The notes: generated by a model not told the origin, from the sequence alone. A stretch of 64,000 nucleotides of DNA from Acanthaster planci (GCF_001949145.1 NW_019091531.1:263825-327824); one strand, 5' to 3'; shown: positions 27,101-39,844, numbered from the stretch's first letter. Made by a program: numbers and translations.

Positions 27101-30100
27101 ACTGTCTCGTATCCAGGTGCCAGGCCGTTTTTTTACGCATTATGAATGTTATCCTACCTCTATCCTGGATACTGTCTGTTCAATGGCCCAGAACGATCAC
27201 ACGACAGGGTTCACCTTGAAGCATCTTATATTCTGCCGATAGCACGCGCACGAGACAAGCTAGTGAAGGAACGTGCACGCAGCCCATGGAGTCGGGTTGC
27301 GTCTGAACTTCTGAAATCCAGAGATCGTTTCTTTGGATAATATCCATAAGACAGAGATATCGTAACGCAATGTTTGCCGTGGTGCATTGTGGGTGAAACT
27401 GGCGTGGGGACGACAGTCGCGCGCACTGCTATAAGTATTACTGGAGTAAAACTCCAAACCAGGGGCTTTGAATTCAAATTTAAATTGGAAAGTTCATCTT
27501 ATAAATCTGTCCAAATCATTCAAAACAGTCGTCACTGGCTCTATAGACTATTTCGAAAAGGGGGGCCTCTCAATAGGTCTCTCAATCTATTTGAAGTAAA
27601 GTTATGGCCGTGTCCGAAACGGGCTTCCAGAGCTACGGCTAGGTCTATCGTCTACGCGTCTCCACGCATTTCTAATGGAGTGAAGACCTAGACCTAGCTC
27701 TAGACAAGAGATTCGCATGCAGCCTATGGCACATTTTGTCTTCCTGTGACACAGTTTAGATAATTAAGGAGGTATGCACGTGACAGCCCACAAGTGCATG
27801 ATCGATGGTGTCTACCCGTCCGTCCCCCATCCACTCATTTACAAAAACGGTTTCCTGGTGCTCCCTGGCCTAAAAAACCTATACTACAGTGACCCCCATT
27901 TCAAGAAAAGAAACTGGCCGTTGCAATTATAAATTTATTTTGTTCTTGTAATGCATTTTTTTTTTTTACTTTGAGTGTGGAACATAATTATGCCTAAACC
28001 ATGCAGGCGAACGGTCATTGGCATACACGTGTATTTACGTTTTCCACCCATCTGTGCAGGACAAGATCATCCACTAGTTCCACGTGAGGAATTCAGCCAA
28101 CTTTCGATGGAGTGGATCTCAACTGGAACTATCATTCGTTTTCACGCGGATAAGATCACCGCAGGGCAACATGTCCTGAATTGCAACCTACCGTATCTAA
28201 GAAAGACTGAGCAGTTGCGATACAACGTAAATGTCACTTTACAAATTAATGGTAGGTGGACATCCAACCAACGGCGTTTGAGCGTGAACGCTAGCACAAA
28301 GCAAAAAAAAAAAAAGTTTTAATCTTTACCCTCCCATTTCCAAAACTTTCGGAAGTAACCGAAACCTATTTTTGAAGCTGGTAGTTGATTTCTGCAGGAA
28401 GTGCACTATAGCTGTTCAAAAATGTCTGCATTGATAAAAACGCCTATTTGCTCTAAGTTTCTGTTATGCCCCACAATTCTAAAAGGGTGTTCTAAAGTTT
28501 TCTTCTCTTACTAACATTTTTGATAGGCATCAGCTGAAACCCACACACAGACAAGGAAATATACCCCTACTATATGCTGCTGCGCGCGTACTGCTGCAAG
28601 TAACAAGGGACAGGCATCCTTGACATTACGTCATAGGTTGTTTTGGCCCTTGGTGCTTACCTGACGTAACGTGGGATAGTTAGGGCAGGGACCTAGACTA
28701 ACTTGCATTGCGGTACCGATATCGTAGCCTGTTAGTCGGACTCTATGCCTTCCGCCCACGAAAATGCGGCACACAATATGCCTCAGTTTAAACGAATTGA
28801 CGACCGTTGGAAAGACTTCAGTTGTAAGAACATGTGTGCAAACCAAATTTGTAGGATTGCAAAACCAACCAACAACCAACCAACCAACCAACCAACCAAC
28901 CAACCAACCAACCAACAAACAAACAAACAAACAAACAAACAAACAAACAAACAAACAAACAAACAAACAAACAAACCAACAAACAAACAAACAAACAACC
29001 CCAACGCCCCAACAAACAAACAAACAAACAAACAAACAAACAAACAAACAAACACCCAATTTATTCAAAACTAATGCCCTTGCATGTTTGCCTCGTGCAG
29101 CGTGCAAGAAAATGTTTAGACTGCATTTTGACTTTTGACCACGTCTCGTCATAATGCATATTCTCACTCTCTTGGAAAAAGAGCCAATATTAGATCAATT
29201 TCCTCCCAAAAGTGTGTCATACATATATTGTGGAATTCTTCTCTTTTCTGTATCTACTGACAATTATATTTGACTAGGTTGACTTACTAAAGCTGCAGGA
29301 AATTGCCTCTGGTGCGAAGAAAAATTAAACGATCTCGAAACGATGTAAAATCAATGTAGATTCTTACCATGGCAACACAATCTCAGATCCTTGAGCGGGG
29401 CTGCTCTTTATAAGATGCTACCGTCATGAAATTGGCACATGCGACTGCAGTTATGGCTGTGCACTCACCGATCTGGCTGGGATCATTATGGCGCCATAAG
29501 GACAGAATGGCTTGAGATAACCACAAAAAGCCTTCGTTGGAACGACACTTTTCCTTTAAGGCCCGTGTCATTTGCGAAGTCCTGCCGCTCCCCTTTAAGT
29601 AAACCTAGCAAAAAGTGCTGGGGATACACCCTGCCACCGTCAATCGTCCGGGGGCATTTATTTATATATGAGAGCGGTCATGGGAGAAGAACAAACGCCC
29701 CTCATTCAACTGGGTACATTTTGGGCGATTCATATAGCTCAGCCATTGCCTTCCCAAAATAATGTCCCGTGTGTAGTTACACGTACTGGTATTTTCAGAG
29801 TTTCCTCGTTTGATGCTCAACTTGTTAATTTGCAGGTTGTCCATCGGGCAGATATGGCGGGAGCTGTGAGCAAAGTTGCTACTGCGCCGAAGGAGTGGAG
29901 TGCCACAGTTTCAATGGTGTGTGCATGTGTCCACTTGGACTGCAAGGGACTTCGTGTGACCAGTGTAAGGCAGTGTTTACTGTGGCTTATATGACATGTT
30001 ATATATGTTATATGACATGACGCATGATTGTTGTACATGCACACATAATACTTTGGTAAGCCACACCTACTAGCATAAGGTCATCAGCTCTGTGGTGTAA

Positions 30101-33100
30101 TTGAGCACAGGATGCTCTGCTGACAGAACCTCAAACTATTACATAGAAACTATACACTCGAAATATGTTAATAAGTTCAAATGCAGCATCAACTGAAATC
30201 AAGGTTTTGACGATATCTCTTAACGAAATATTTACATATATATGTATCTGCATTGCCCTTTTTGGTCCCTTCGGTGATTTGTTTTTCTGCTTTTGTTTCT
30301 TCGATAAAGAAATTTTATATTTTATCTAGTGTTATGTTGAGTTCATCACACGTAACTGCAATGTCTAGTCTTATTTTAAGTCAGGTAACGAGAATAAATG
30401 AACTTTGACAAAAATTCCTTTGGCATTGTCACTTGACCGATCTTGTTCGCTGTGAAGTGGATATACATTCATGGATTCGCATTCTGGACTTGTGTAAATT
30501 TCAAAACTTGTTTCAACTCGAAGGTAAGCCAGTGATCACTGTACAGACGCACCACATATTCGTCCCCTACGGAGAGACATTCACTCTGACGTGCACGGTG
30601 CACGGAATGCCATCACTTCAAGCGAGCTCGTGGACCAAAGAGGGGCAGACTACGCCCCTGCTGGCTACCTCCAGTGTGGAGACGACTCCGTATTCTCCGA
30701 GGTAATAGCATCGATTGTTTTTTCTCTTTTCGAATGCTCGCAGGTTTTTGTTCGACCATATCCCCAGGCTTATTCGAAACCCCATCCGTGTGTCAGAAGA
30801 AAATGAAAACATGCTTCTTTTTCAATGCCTCAAAACGCAGCTGTACTGCCGAACTGAGCGAAACCGAACCGATTAGTACTGTGTCTACCTCGGTAGATTA
30901 AATGTCGTTTTTTTCGAATTTTTACAACTGTATACAAGAATATTTACAAATAGGTCATTTAGGAGACATTTTGTGGTAAACTTTTCAGCATTAGGGAGAC
31001 ATTGGCTTTTAGAGAGACATCCCAGTGTCTCCCTATTTTCAAATTACCAGAAGGAGGCCGAATTTTACCGTCCATATTTTGAGAGATGATAGTTAAGAGC
31101 CTAAAATGAAAACATACAAAAATTGGTTCAGATCAGATCAGGGAATATTGAATTATGGGACAGTAAAGTTGGAAAAATTTTGTGCACGTTCTTATGGGAA
31201 TGTCTCCCTAATGACCCAGTAGCGGTAAATAATAATTTATATTGTTATCACAAAATCATGAATGTTTATCCTTTCTTTTCCTTTGGTTCATAATAAAAAT
31301 GTTCCAATTCTGTGTGTTACACTCCTCGCTATTTGTTTACATCTTTTCTCATTGATTTCCTGTTGCTAAGATGTCGGGTTTGAAAGATGATTTAATATCT
31401 TGCCGAAATTGTTGCGTAAAGTTTGTTTTATTCAACGCTCACTTCAACGAGTGCTGTCCTTAGCAGCGGAGGCTTTCTGGTCGCGTTTTTGCACTGCGCG
31501 ACTTAACACACCTTTTTGCAGAGCGAGTCACAAATTCTCAGACATATTGACATATGGCGATGACAGATGACGCTGTCAAATCGTGGTGTTTACTGTAAAA
31601 TCCTTGTTTTCGTTGGATGGTTAGATCAGATGAATTCACACGAACCCTTTGTGCGCAGAAGTTTAGCCGACACTTAAGAATTCATTACTACCTTGCAGCC
31701 GGTACACATGGAAGGACCCAACGTTGGGTCCGTGCACTCTCAGATGAAAACCTCTTGCGTATTTATTGCACGCCGTACTATGTGTTACAGACCTTATGTG
31801 GACGTACATTTGGTTTACCTGTACTTTGGAAAACTAAGAGAACATACGCATTTTCTACCATTGTGATCACTCTTCAAGCAATATTTCTTATACCATTCCT
31901 TGACTGTTACTCTTCATTTTGTGATAATATCGCTGACCTGAAACTGCCTCCAAAAATGTCTTTCATACCATGATCATCTTTAAATAGTTCTCTGATCCAC
32001 GCGTGCTACGAAAAACAAATACGCACTGCGTTTAAAGCCAGTGTGGACCCACTGGGAGAACACAGCATCCCCTTGCGTTCGCGCTCTGACAGCATATTTA
32101 AGTTTAGTTTTCATCTGTTATTTATTGTTTCTCAAACAGTCCTGTTGCGATCACAAGTACCCTGAACGCACAAAATACATCTGTCAACGGCGCCTATGTG
32201 TGTGAGGTTATCGATGGAAACGGCACTGCATACAGACAGCTAGTGAATGTCACCGTCATAGGTAGTTCTCGGAAATTTTCAACGTCAAAAGCAACAATGC
32301 CGATAGGGCTTTCTCATTATTTGTGGTCCATCATCTTTGCTTTCAGGCCAGGTGCCAAATAATTAAAAGCTACATGCAGCTTCGAATTAACCAGCCGTAT
32401 CTCGCCAAAGCACAACCATAATTGGACAGCAGCATCAAGGCCCAATGTCATTAATTAAAGGCAGTTCAGAATGTGTCTTATGACTGTAATGATCAGGATT
32501 GTGGTAGAGCCATATTTTGAGAGTTAAGACTCTTAAAAGATGTCCGATCCTGAGGTGAACTACAAATTGAAATGTTCCAACCTTAGCTTAAGCTTGCTGC
32601 TGTACTCTATTGAATTCCACAGCCATTCCCGACCCATTCGTGCAAGTTCCTCAGAACCAAACCGCCCTCGTTGGAAGCAACGTTACCTTTACGTGCGAAA
32701 TCAGAAGCGATGCCGGGGTAATCCGATGGGTCAGAGGTCAGAAGCAGCTACCAAATGAAGCAGCTGCGATCAGCGACCTACCTGGCCGGTTCCAGATGGT
32801 ACATCCCTCGGAAGGCGTTTCGATTCTTCGCATTTTGAGGTTGGAGTTTGATGACGAGGAGGTTTACAGGTGTTTTGCAGGGCATACTTTCCGGGCACCA
32901 GACTTGATGTATGCAGAGGCAAGGCTCGAAGTTCAGTGTGAGCAAGAAACTTCAAATTTCACAAACCTAATACGTGTATACGGCACCTTTCCTTTACTAA
33001 AGTGCTGTTACTGAGGGATTCGAGTGTGTTAATTTCAAATGTTAAAACTTAAATGGCTTTTTCAAAAGAGCTCTACCTGCAACACCCCAGCCATGGAGCA

Positions 33101-36100
33101 TGATTCAGAAATGTTGATTTTTAGAACTGACGGTTAACCACAGACGGTCAGCATACCTCCATGAGGAACCTCACTTTGGTGTCATTTTTATAATGGGATG
33201 TGCACCTGAAACAGATACACCATTTACCAAAAAATACTGAGACTTGGAACCAGGAGTTATAATCACTTTAGTGCGTCAGAATTAAATCTTTCTTGAATTG
33301 AGTGATTTTCGATCATTTTTCAACCAGCTGAAGGGTCATGCCTCACTAGACCTAGATTCCCGGTCATTTTGATCTGAGTTTTTAGATTGAAGAACAGCAT
33401 ATTCACAATTTATCTTTTGCATAAAACCCCTACCAGCTGCTCCCTATCCTGGATGTTCCTTTAATGACGTCACCAACACTCGGTCGGGCAAGACACTGAC
33501 TCTCCGGTGCCTGGTGATGCGAGCCAAGCCGGTACCTCGCCTGAACTGGAGAGTGCAAGGAAGACAACTGACGCCCACGACGTACACCATGCGCTCCGAC
33601 GACGGTTCCTCCTGGAACATCAACACCTCCTTAACCTTTGTACCTGGGCCAGGTGATGATGGGAAGAGGGTGTCTCTCTCCCTAACCAGCCCAGCATGGA
33701 CGGGAACCAGAGAAGTGGAGACATCACTGAATGTATCATGTAAGATTTTTTATAAAGGGTATTTTCATTGAGGTAATGTTAAGTGTCTGAAGTTACTCAG
33801 TCTGGAAAACGGAAACTGGGTTTCCTTGAAACATTACCTCGAGGACATGTGTCATGTATCAGTTTTCTTGTAATTGTAATTAAATCTAATGTTCTATGTT
33901 ACTTTCCTACCTTTCCAATAACAACAAACTGCTCTAGGTTTTAGAATCAACGGAGGACAAGTCTAGACGAAAGGTTATATACATAAGAAGGTGGCTCAGT
34001 CATCTCAGTTGACCTTTGTGGGATTCAAATTAGGTTGACGGTCACTGCACACCAAGCGGGGTATACTGCATTTCTTTATGTCAACCCAGCTTTTGAAGTC
34101 TCATAGTTAACACATTGCGTTAAGATCTTGGATTTGGTAATCTTAAATACTCCATCTGTGTCTTCCTTCCCCTTATTTCCGCAGATGCGCCCATTGTGGC
34201 CGTCAGCCCTGATCCAGTTACGATTAACAAGGGCCAGGATGTCACCATCTTTTGCTCGGCCAAGGCCAACCCAGACCAGGTGGATGTTATGTGGACCATT
34301 AGATCCTCCAACAAGCCAGCAGCCAATGTATCCACCAGTCTTACATACACATTCAAGAATATTTACATGGAATATGACAATGCTAACTTGACATGCTCCG
34401 TCGGAAACACCATTGGCAAGACTGAAAAGACTGTGCAGATCAAAGTAATAGGTAAGCATTTTTCTGGGGAATGACCCCTTAAGCCAAAGATTTTTACCTG
34501 GATGTTTTGTGGTATGAAATATTAATCAAAGGGAACACCTAACATTTTCATTTGTAATTTGGGAGAGTTACCCGTCCTGAATTCTCAGTCTCAGTGTGCG
34601 GCGAACCGTTCTGTCCACAGATCCTAGTTTATCACCTATGTTTACTCATGCAAAAATACAGCCACTTTAGGCGTACTACCAATTACAGAAAATGGTGCTT
34701 ATTAGCATCCACACTGAAAAGTCTTTGTTATCGTTTCACCAAACGACGGCCATTAACACTTTCGATGTTATTCTTAGTTCATAGTCCATTACTTCGGCCC
34801 AACTGGCGGCCATCCACAATCCCTTCAGGTTTTCCTCAAAAATTTGTTAAAACAATAGTGGTTCTTTTCTAGGATTTTGTGCAGAAGGATCCTCTCGTCG
34901 GCAACATTGTTTGCAAGTTTTTGTCTATACTGTATCACACAGACAGTAGTTTTTCCACGGGAGCCAAGATAGGTTTCAGTGTATCAGGAGCTGCGTGTCT
35001 TATGATGCTGCTCATTGCAAGTGTCGTCTCTCGTCGCTATCGCAAGGAAATCAAGCTCTGGTGGGCTCAAAAAGCCGGAACAGCTGAAGGTAATACGCAA
35101 GCTCAATAATAAATAAACTCTGCGTTTTATGTTCATTATAAATCTTTCCAGATTCACTGTATCGTTTTGTCTGTCTATCGTTTTGTTGCAGGGCACCTGA
35201 GCATGCCACTCTTATCCTGTCCCCATGAAAAGCCGCATGCTATTTTGCAATTAAAATACCAGCAGTAAAAACTTGTCTTTAGTAGTTAAATACTTACTCT
35301 GTGCATAGCTCAGAGAAGTTTTGTATCACTGATGATGAATACTGTCCATATACCTTTGTAACTTATGTAACGACTGCGTATGTTCCGTGTCACTGTAATG
35401 CGGGAGACCTACTCCTTGAACTCTTCCATTTGTCAACGCTGCCAATAATTAGCGTAAAACGCCACAAAACCTGTGAGACGCTAAAAATACCATAGTTTCG
35501 AAAAAGGCCGAAACGGAACACATTCACTGTGAAGGAATTCGTAGCCACACTTGACTCTTTATCGTCAGTGAGATGTTGGACTCCATAATTCACATCCACT
35601 TGTTTCTACCAGTCATCGTAACCAGCAAAGTCAAGAAGCTCAGCAGGCAAAAATGGCATGCTTAGGACAAGGTTCTCTCCCATCGCTATCCCCAAAACCA
35701 TCGTCTCTAGGCCTAGCACAACGAGTTGAGGAAGCGTCTGAAGAACGAACATATAGAGCCACACTTAGCAATAACTGCATCATCAACATGGTGTGTTCAG
35801 ATCTCAAGTCATATCCAAAGCGTTTCTGGAGCCTCATCTGAAGCATGCAAGCGTTGTGGCACCAAGGGTGTTGCCCCCCCCCCCGCGGCCCTGGTAGATC
35901 TACCTGCACAGGAAGTAAGGACAAGGCGAATGTCCTCAAAGACCAGTTTTGTTCAGTTTTGTGGTGGTCGTGCCGACACAGCCCCCTGGCCGTCCTGGGC
36001 CGACGTCAGCGAGCGGTCTAGTCTGAGGCAGCCAAGGGAGCAGGCCCATTTTGGGGCAGTCTACCGCCAGGTGCAGCAGGAGAGAAGCACAGGCGCGCAC

Positions 36101-39100
36101 TGGGGTAAAGGACAGGTTGGGACACGGGGGCACAACAGGCACAAATGGACACGTCTGCCTGAGGTGACTCTGGTTTAATAACTGCTCACACCTCTCCTGG
36201 CGCTAATAAACATGCGACCTTCACAGGCCCCGGCAATCTTCTAAACAGATCTTGGCCCTATACAGGTCGTGATCCCTATACAGGTGTAAGCGACAAGCAC
36301 AACTTGTTTTACATCCACCAAATTCCCCAGTAAGACTAACGCCCCGTGGATGGATTTCCCCGTATAAACTCGTCCCCAGATGATTTATATTAAGTCGAAA
36401 GATCCCCCAGTAAGTCGCTTACTTACGGGCACAGCCTGGTAATTCTCCCCGGTGGGAGCAGTAAAGAAAACTGTATGGCAACTCAACTGACCAGGACAGC
36501 GCTGGAACTACTGTGGCACATTGGACTGACAGCGAAGGAACTGACACACTTGGCGCGCGATTGCACTTACATATCTCGCGGGCTGCCAGCCTGGCGCCAC
36601 CAGCCACAGCGCACGACGGACCCCGCCGACGTCACGGAATAAGCCCTGGGCCTAACTACGACGGCTCAGAATAAACACGCAAACTGCTATTGCTCCACAT
36701 TATTCAACAAAGATGAAGACCTGTCTACAACCCGTCCTTGGCTCAAGTGCATTTCCTACCGTGGATCACACACATGTGGATGTCAATTGCATAATTAAGT
36801 TACTGAAGATGTAAATCCTTATAAATCCTTGTAAATCCTTACAAAGCCACAAGCCCAGATAACAGCTCTTACTCACAGACTTGGACCTGTTTTTACCATC
36901 TTGTACCAAGCCTCATTGGAGAGTTGGGATCTCCTGAAAGTATGGAAATGTGGAGACCAAAACAAACCAGCCAACTACGGACCTATCACATCTGCTGCTA
37001 ACTACATGTACTATATAGCTTGTCTGTCACAGCTCCGTTATGCAGTGCTTCTAATCACACACTATCCTGTCTGCGTGACTTTCAACATGGCTTCCGTAAG
37101 GCCAAGTCTCATTTCTATCCCAGCTTATCACCACCACCAACGAAATTGCCCGCAACCTGAATAACGGTGTTCAAACTGACCTCATTCCTTTTTGACTTGT
37201 TGGAAGCATTCAATAAAGTCCATCATTATCACCCCTTCCACAAGTTGCGCTATTACAGCTTCAGTATTGGTATCAGCAACTTTCTGCAGGGCAGGTTTCA
37301 GAAAGTCGACGTCCTTTAGGGGTCATCGTCAAATCAATCACCTGTGTCATTTGGTTTGCTTCATTCCAGGGGTGTTTTTGGGTCCTGACCCCCTTCAATA
37401 CTTGGCCTGCATCTATGATCTCCCAGGCTTTATTTCTTAGACTTCCATGCTAGGCTAGCTTTCAATTTTGTGAAATTTTTATGGTAATAATGTTATGGTA
37501 ATAGTTTGTTCCTTGTAAACTGCTGGGCGTCAGTAGAAAACAGCCTGTGCTGAGGTGATTTAACCCAGGATAAACCAGAATGAATGAACAAATAAATAAA
37601 CTGTTTTCTAATGACGGTGCTATCTATCGCATCATAAATAACACTGACGAAGCCAAATAGCTCCAGTTGGAACTTAACCATTTTGAAAGCTGTGGGAGAG
37701 GATATGGTTTATGCAGTTCTATCCAGAGAAACACAGAGTGCTCCGCATCACCAAACGTCGCAAGCCGGTCGAGTTCACGTACTCCGTATACAATTACCTT
37801 TTGGAAGCACGAAGTACCACCACGTTAATACCTAGGGATAGAATTAAAAGACAAATTGTCTTAGAAAGGATGATGCAGTAACCACCCATTAGAAGTGCTT
37901 GGCATCTTTTGGCGCAACTCGACCAACTTCCTGGTGAAGTCAAGGCCCGCTGCATAGGCATACTACCTTCGAGCGGTCCATTGTAGAGTATGCCGGCTGC
38001 GCGAGGGATTCCTCAATGTCATCGAAGTTGAATTAGTACAGAGTACAGCTGCCCGATACATTATTAATGACTACTCCAGAGATAGCGTCAACGTTGGGCA
38101 GAGCAACCTTGGTTGGGAGCCTCTCCAACACTGATGAGCCATTTCCACATATACAGGCCTACGGACGGTGTATAGAAGGAAGGAGCCACGTTCATTGACA
38201 TCCCTGATAACCAGCTTATCGACCTGTGTGCAAGTGCCATAGCGAACAGCCACAAGTTCTACATCCCAACCACTCGTACGACCTTACTAAAGGACTCCTT
38301 CCTCCTTTTCACCATCCGCCTGTGGATGTTATGGGTATCAAGCTGATGATGAGCCACCCAACCCTGGATATCTTCAAACCCAGGGTGACATGTGCCATAT
38401 CCTATCCCACAACAACGTCTAGTATTTCACTTGTACACATATGGCTATATTCTTCATTACGATCTGTCCACACCTGCTAGTTAGCATCTCAACCAATATG
38501 CGAGTGTAGGTTTCTGTACGGTACAGGAAAATGACGATGATGATGATTGCCAGGTTAGCAAATCTATTTGCAACCGTATGGGCACCCTGGGAGTTTAACT
38601 TAAGTAGCACCTTCACGCCTGCCAAATTCAGTCACTAAAGTTTACCGGCAAGACGAAGTTACATCAAATTACCTTGCTTTGGGACACCAAAACCATGAGT
38701 CTGTCTCCCTTCAAAACCAAAGCAGGTAGTACAGGGCAATCCTGCCACTGCATTTCCAATGAGAGTGTGAATGCATAGCACGTACGTCATAAATGTAACT
38801 TATTGTGACGCTTTTGTTGAACAAAAACAGTTATGGCTTCCACTTTTTGTTAATCTTGAAGACAAAGAATTCGATGTGTTCATCTCCTACAAGAGCAGCA
38901 GCCCTGACGAGGAGTTCGTGGTGCGGGACCTGATCCCTCGACTGGAGCAGGCTGGATACCGTGTTTGCGTCCATTACAGATACTTCCTGCCGGGCAGAAG
39001 TGAGTCTTGATCAAATGACACATCCAACCCGACGGGTGGGGGGGTAGACAGCTGTCTATCATACAGCTGACTGTATGAAAGTATCTTGAAAGTATCGCAC

Positions 39101-39844
39101 GCGGCATGATCCACGAGCAGAAGGGTTTAAGAGGACCCAGTTGTGGAGTTCTCTTCCCCTTAGTGTAAGCCTTCACACATAGTGGTTAAAGCACACACTA
39201 CAAACACCTAACAAAAGAAACACAGTGCACTAACAATAAGCGTCCATTGTTATTGCACCCTGCTTCTTTTGTTAGATGTTCATAGTAACACCTAGTTAGT
39301 GGAAAATTATTTCAACTTGATCAGGGACATTTTGTCGGCAGCTTATTCTTGATTTCTTTACAGACTTTGTAAGCTTTGCTTCATCAACTGACTCCTCATT
39401 ATAGGTATCATTGACAACATCGCGGATGCCGTCCATCGTAGCTGTAAGACACTCCTCCTATTGTCTCCAGGTTTCATCGAAAGCGAGTGGTGCTGCTATG
39501 AGTTCCAGGCTGCTCTCTCCCAGATGTTACACCTCCAGTCGGACCTCATACCTGTAATCTTTGAGGACCTGGGACCCAAGGAGAATCTGTCCCCAGATCT
39601 GCAGACGATGCTGAGGACACTGTCCTACGTCATCTGGCCCGGTGCCATCCAGCAGGGCTGCTACCAGACCGAGGCTGACCTGGAACGCTTCTGGAAGCTG
39701 CTGTGGCAGTCGCTCCCACCAATCCCTCCCGGACGAGACGAGCAGGCGGTTGGTACCGAGTTGGAGTTGGAGCCCAATCCAGGACAACTAGCAAGATTTG
39801 AAGACAAAGACGGGAACGGAGACAGACGTTTGATATTGCCTTAA
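21170..39844 (+). CDS. Receptor A: EGF, four Ig, TM and TIR
   Basis: A single-pass receptor predicted to signal through a MyD88-type TIR adaptor; the ligand is unknown. Coding exons: 21170-21322 (exon starts 21159), 23134-23212, 24920-25087, 28060-28251, 29836-29964, 30524-30701, 32140-32261, 32623-32937, 33437-33739, 34185-34451, 34943-35089, 38862-38999, 39405-39844; 876 aa. Order: signal peptide (about 1-33), unclassified N-terminal region (about 34-198), eight-cysteine EGF module starting GCPSGRYGGSCEQSC, Ig1 split over two exons, Ig2, Ig3 (second cysteine missing), Ig4, TM helix then SRRYRKEIKLWW, TIR box 1 FDVFISYKSSSPDEEFV, box 2 HYRYFLPGRS, FIESEWCCYEF, box 3 FW. The juxtamembrane part and TIR resemble the IL-1R family, while EGF followed by Ig recalls Tie. 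The 3.8-kb intron before the TIR exons holds a LINE. All phases agree. Donor of the first coding exon (AAG|GTCATT) is weak but shared in form with copy B. Confidence 0.9.
21950..22390 (-). mobile_element. LINE reverse transcriptase fragment
   Basis: On the minus strand, parts such as KCKVMRISRT, HDKYLGVIIG and HLEYAGAC are the C-terminal end of a CR1/Jockey-type LINE reverse transcriptase (the usual SKCKVM..., KYLGV..., LEYA...W words). It is short and interrupted by stops and frameshifts. It lies in the intron after the signal-peptide exon of receptor A. Confidence 0.75.
24604..24901 (+). mobile_element. tRNA-derived SINE, copy S1, with flanking tail repeats
   Basis: 24733-24797 looks like a tRNA-Ser/Leu-type head: an A-box-like GTGGTGGAGTGGTTGAG and a B box GGGTTCGAGTCC, then a T run. 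The tail word ACGTTGGGTARRGGCAAA appears both at about 24612 (left) and 24868 (right). Related heads are at 43690-43830 and 46985-47150. It lies in the intron before exon 24920 of receptor A. It is not a working tRNA gene: the stems pair poorly. Confidence 0.65.
25758..26143. other. Assembly gap
   Basis: A run of N. The edges are A/T-rich with GAAAACGAAA-type low complexity, and ATTGAAAAACAAGAAAGGAATG occurs twice just to the right (26304 and 26358), so the gap is probably a repeat. Confidence 0.99.
26527..26600. repeat. Inverted repeat TGCTTGGTCG...CGACCAAGCA
   Basis: About 18-bp arms (TGCTTGGTCGATCTTAAACG against CGTTAGACCGACCAAGCA) enclose a short palindrome AAACGTACGTTT. It is a small transposon remnant or hairpin in an intron of receptor A. 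Confidence 0.6.
26806..27003. mobile_element. MITE with TCCGGTTCGTAAGTG ends
   Basis: TCCGGTTCGTAAGTG at 26806-26820 is exactly inverted at 26989-27003. Total length is 198 bp with no coding sign. It lies in the intron before exon 28060 of receptor A. Confidence 0.8.
28862..29052 (+). repeat. CAAC/CAAA tetranucleotide microsatellite
   Basis: A tract of CAAC units passes into CAAA units, interrupted once by CCCCAACGCCCC. All long frames over it (QTNK or CLFV repeats) are artefacts. Confidence 0.97.
30953..31216. mobile_element. MITE with GGTCATTWAGGAGACATT ends
   Basis: The left end GGTCATTTAGGAGACATTT is the inverse of AATGTCTCCCTAATGACC at the right end. An inner pair (AGGGAGACATTGG / CCAGTGTCTCCC) repeats the motif. 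It lies in the intron inside Ig1 of receptor A. Confidence 0.75.
35600..38480 (+). mobile_element. CR1/Jockey-type LINE, decayed and split
   Basis: Recognisable parts in order: a linker with SYPKRFWSLI and KANVLKDQFCSVL (35780-35960); then, after about 0.7 kb of unrelated GC-rich sequence, LFNKDEDLST (about 36700), LYQASLESWDLLK.WK (36903), QHGFRKA, LEAFNKVHHYHPFHKLRYY (about 37200), VFLGPDPL, HRVLRITKRR (37740), and an end piece near 37900-38350 with WLGASPT, DIPDNQLIDL and TRTTLLKDSF. Many stops and frameshifts: it is dead. It fills the intron between the membrane and first TIR exons of receptor A. No LINE is seen at the matching place in receptor B. Confidence 0.8.
35960..36690. mobile_element. 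GC-rich 0.7-kb segment nested in the LINE
   Basis: LINE homology stops near 35960 and resumes near 36690 at about the same protein position. The segment between is GC-richer than its surroundings and matches nothing else here. Its ends were not defined, so insertion is inferred. Confidence 0.45.

Noticed and set aside
28631-29167. Long frames with CLFV or QTNK repeats
   Set aside because: They are translations of the CAAC/CAAA microsatellite.
31617-31973. 118-codon frame in a receptor A intron
   Set aside because: No family resemblance and no counterpart in receptor B; probably chance.
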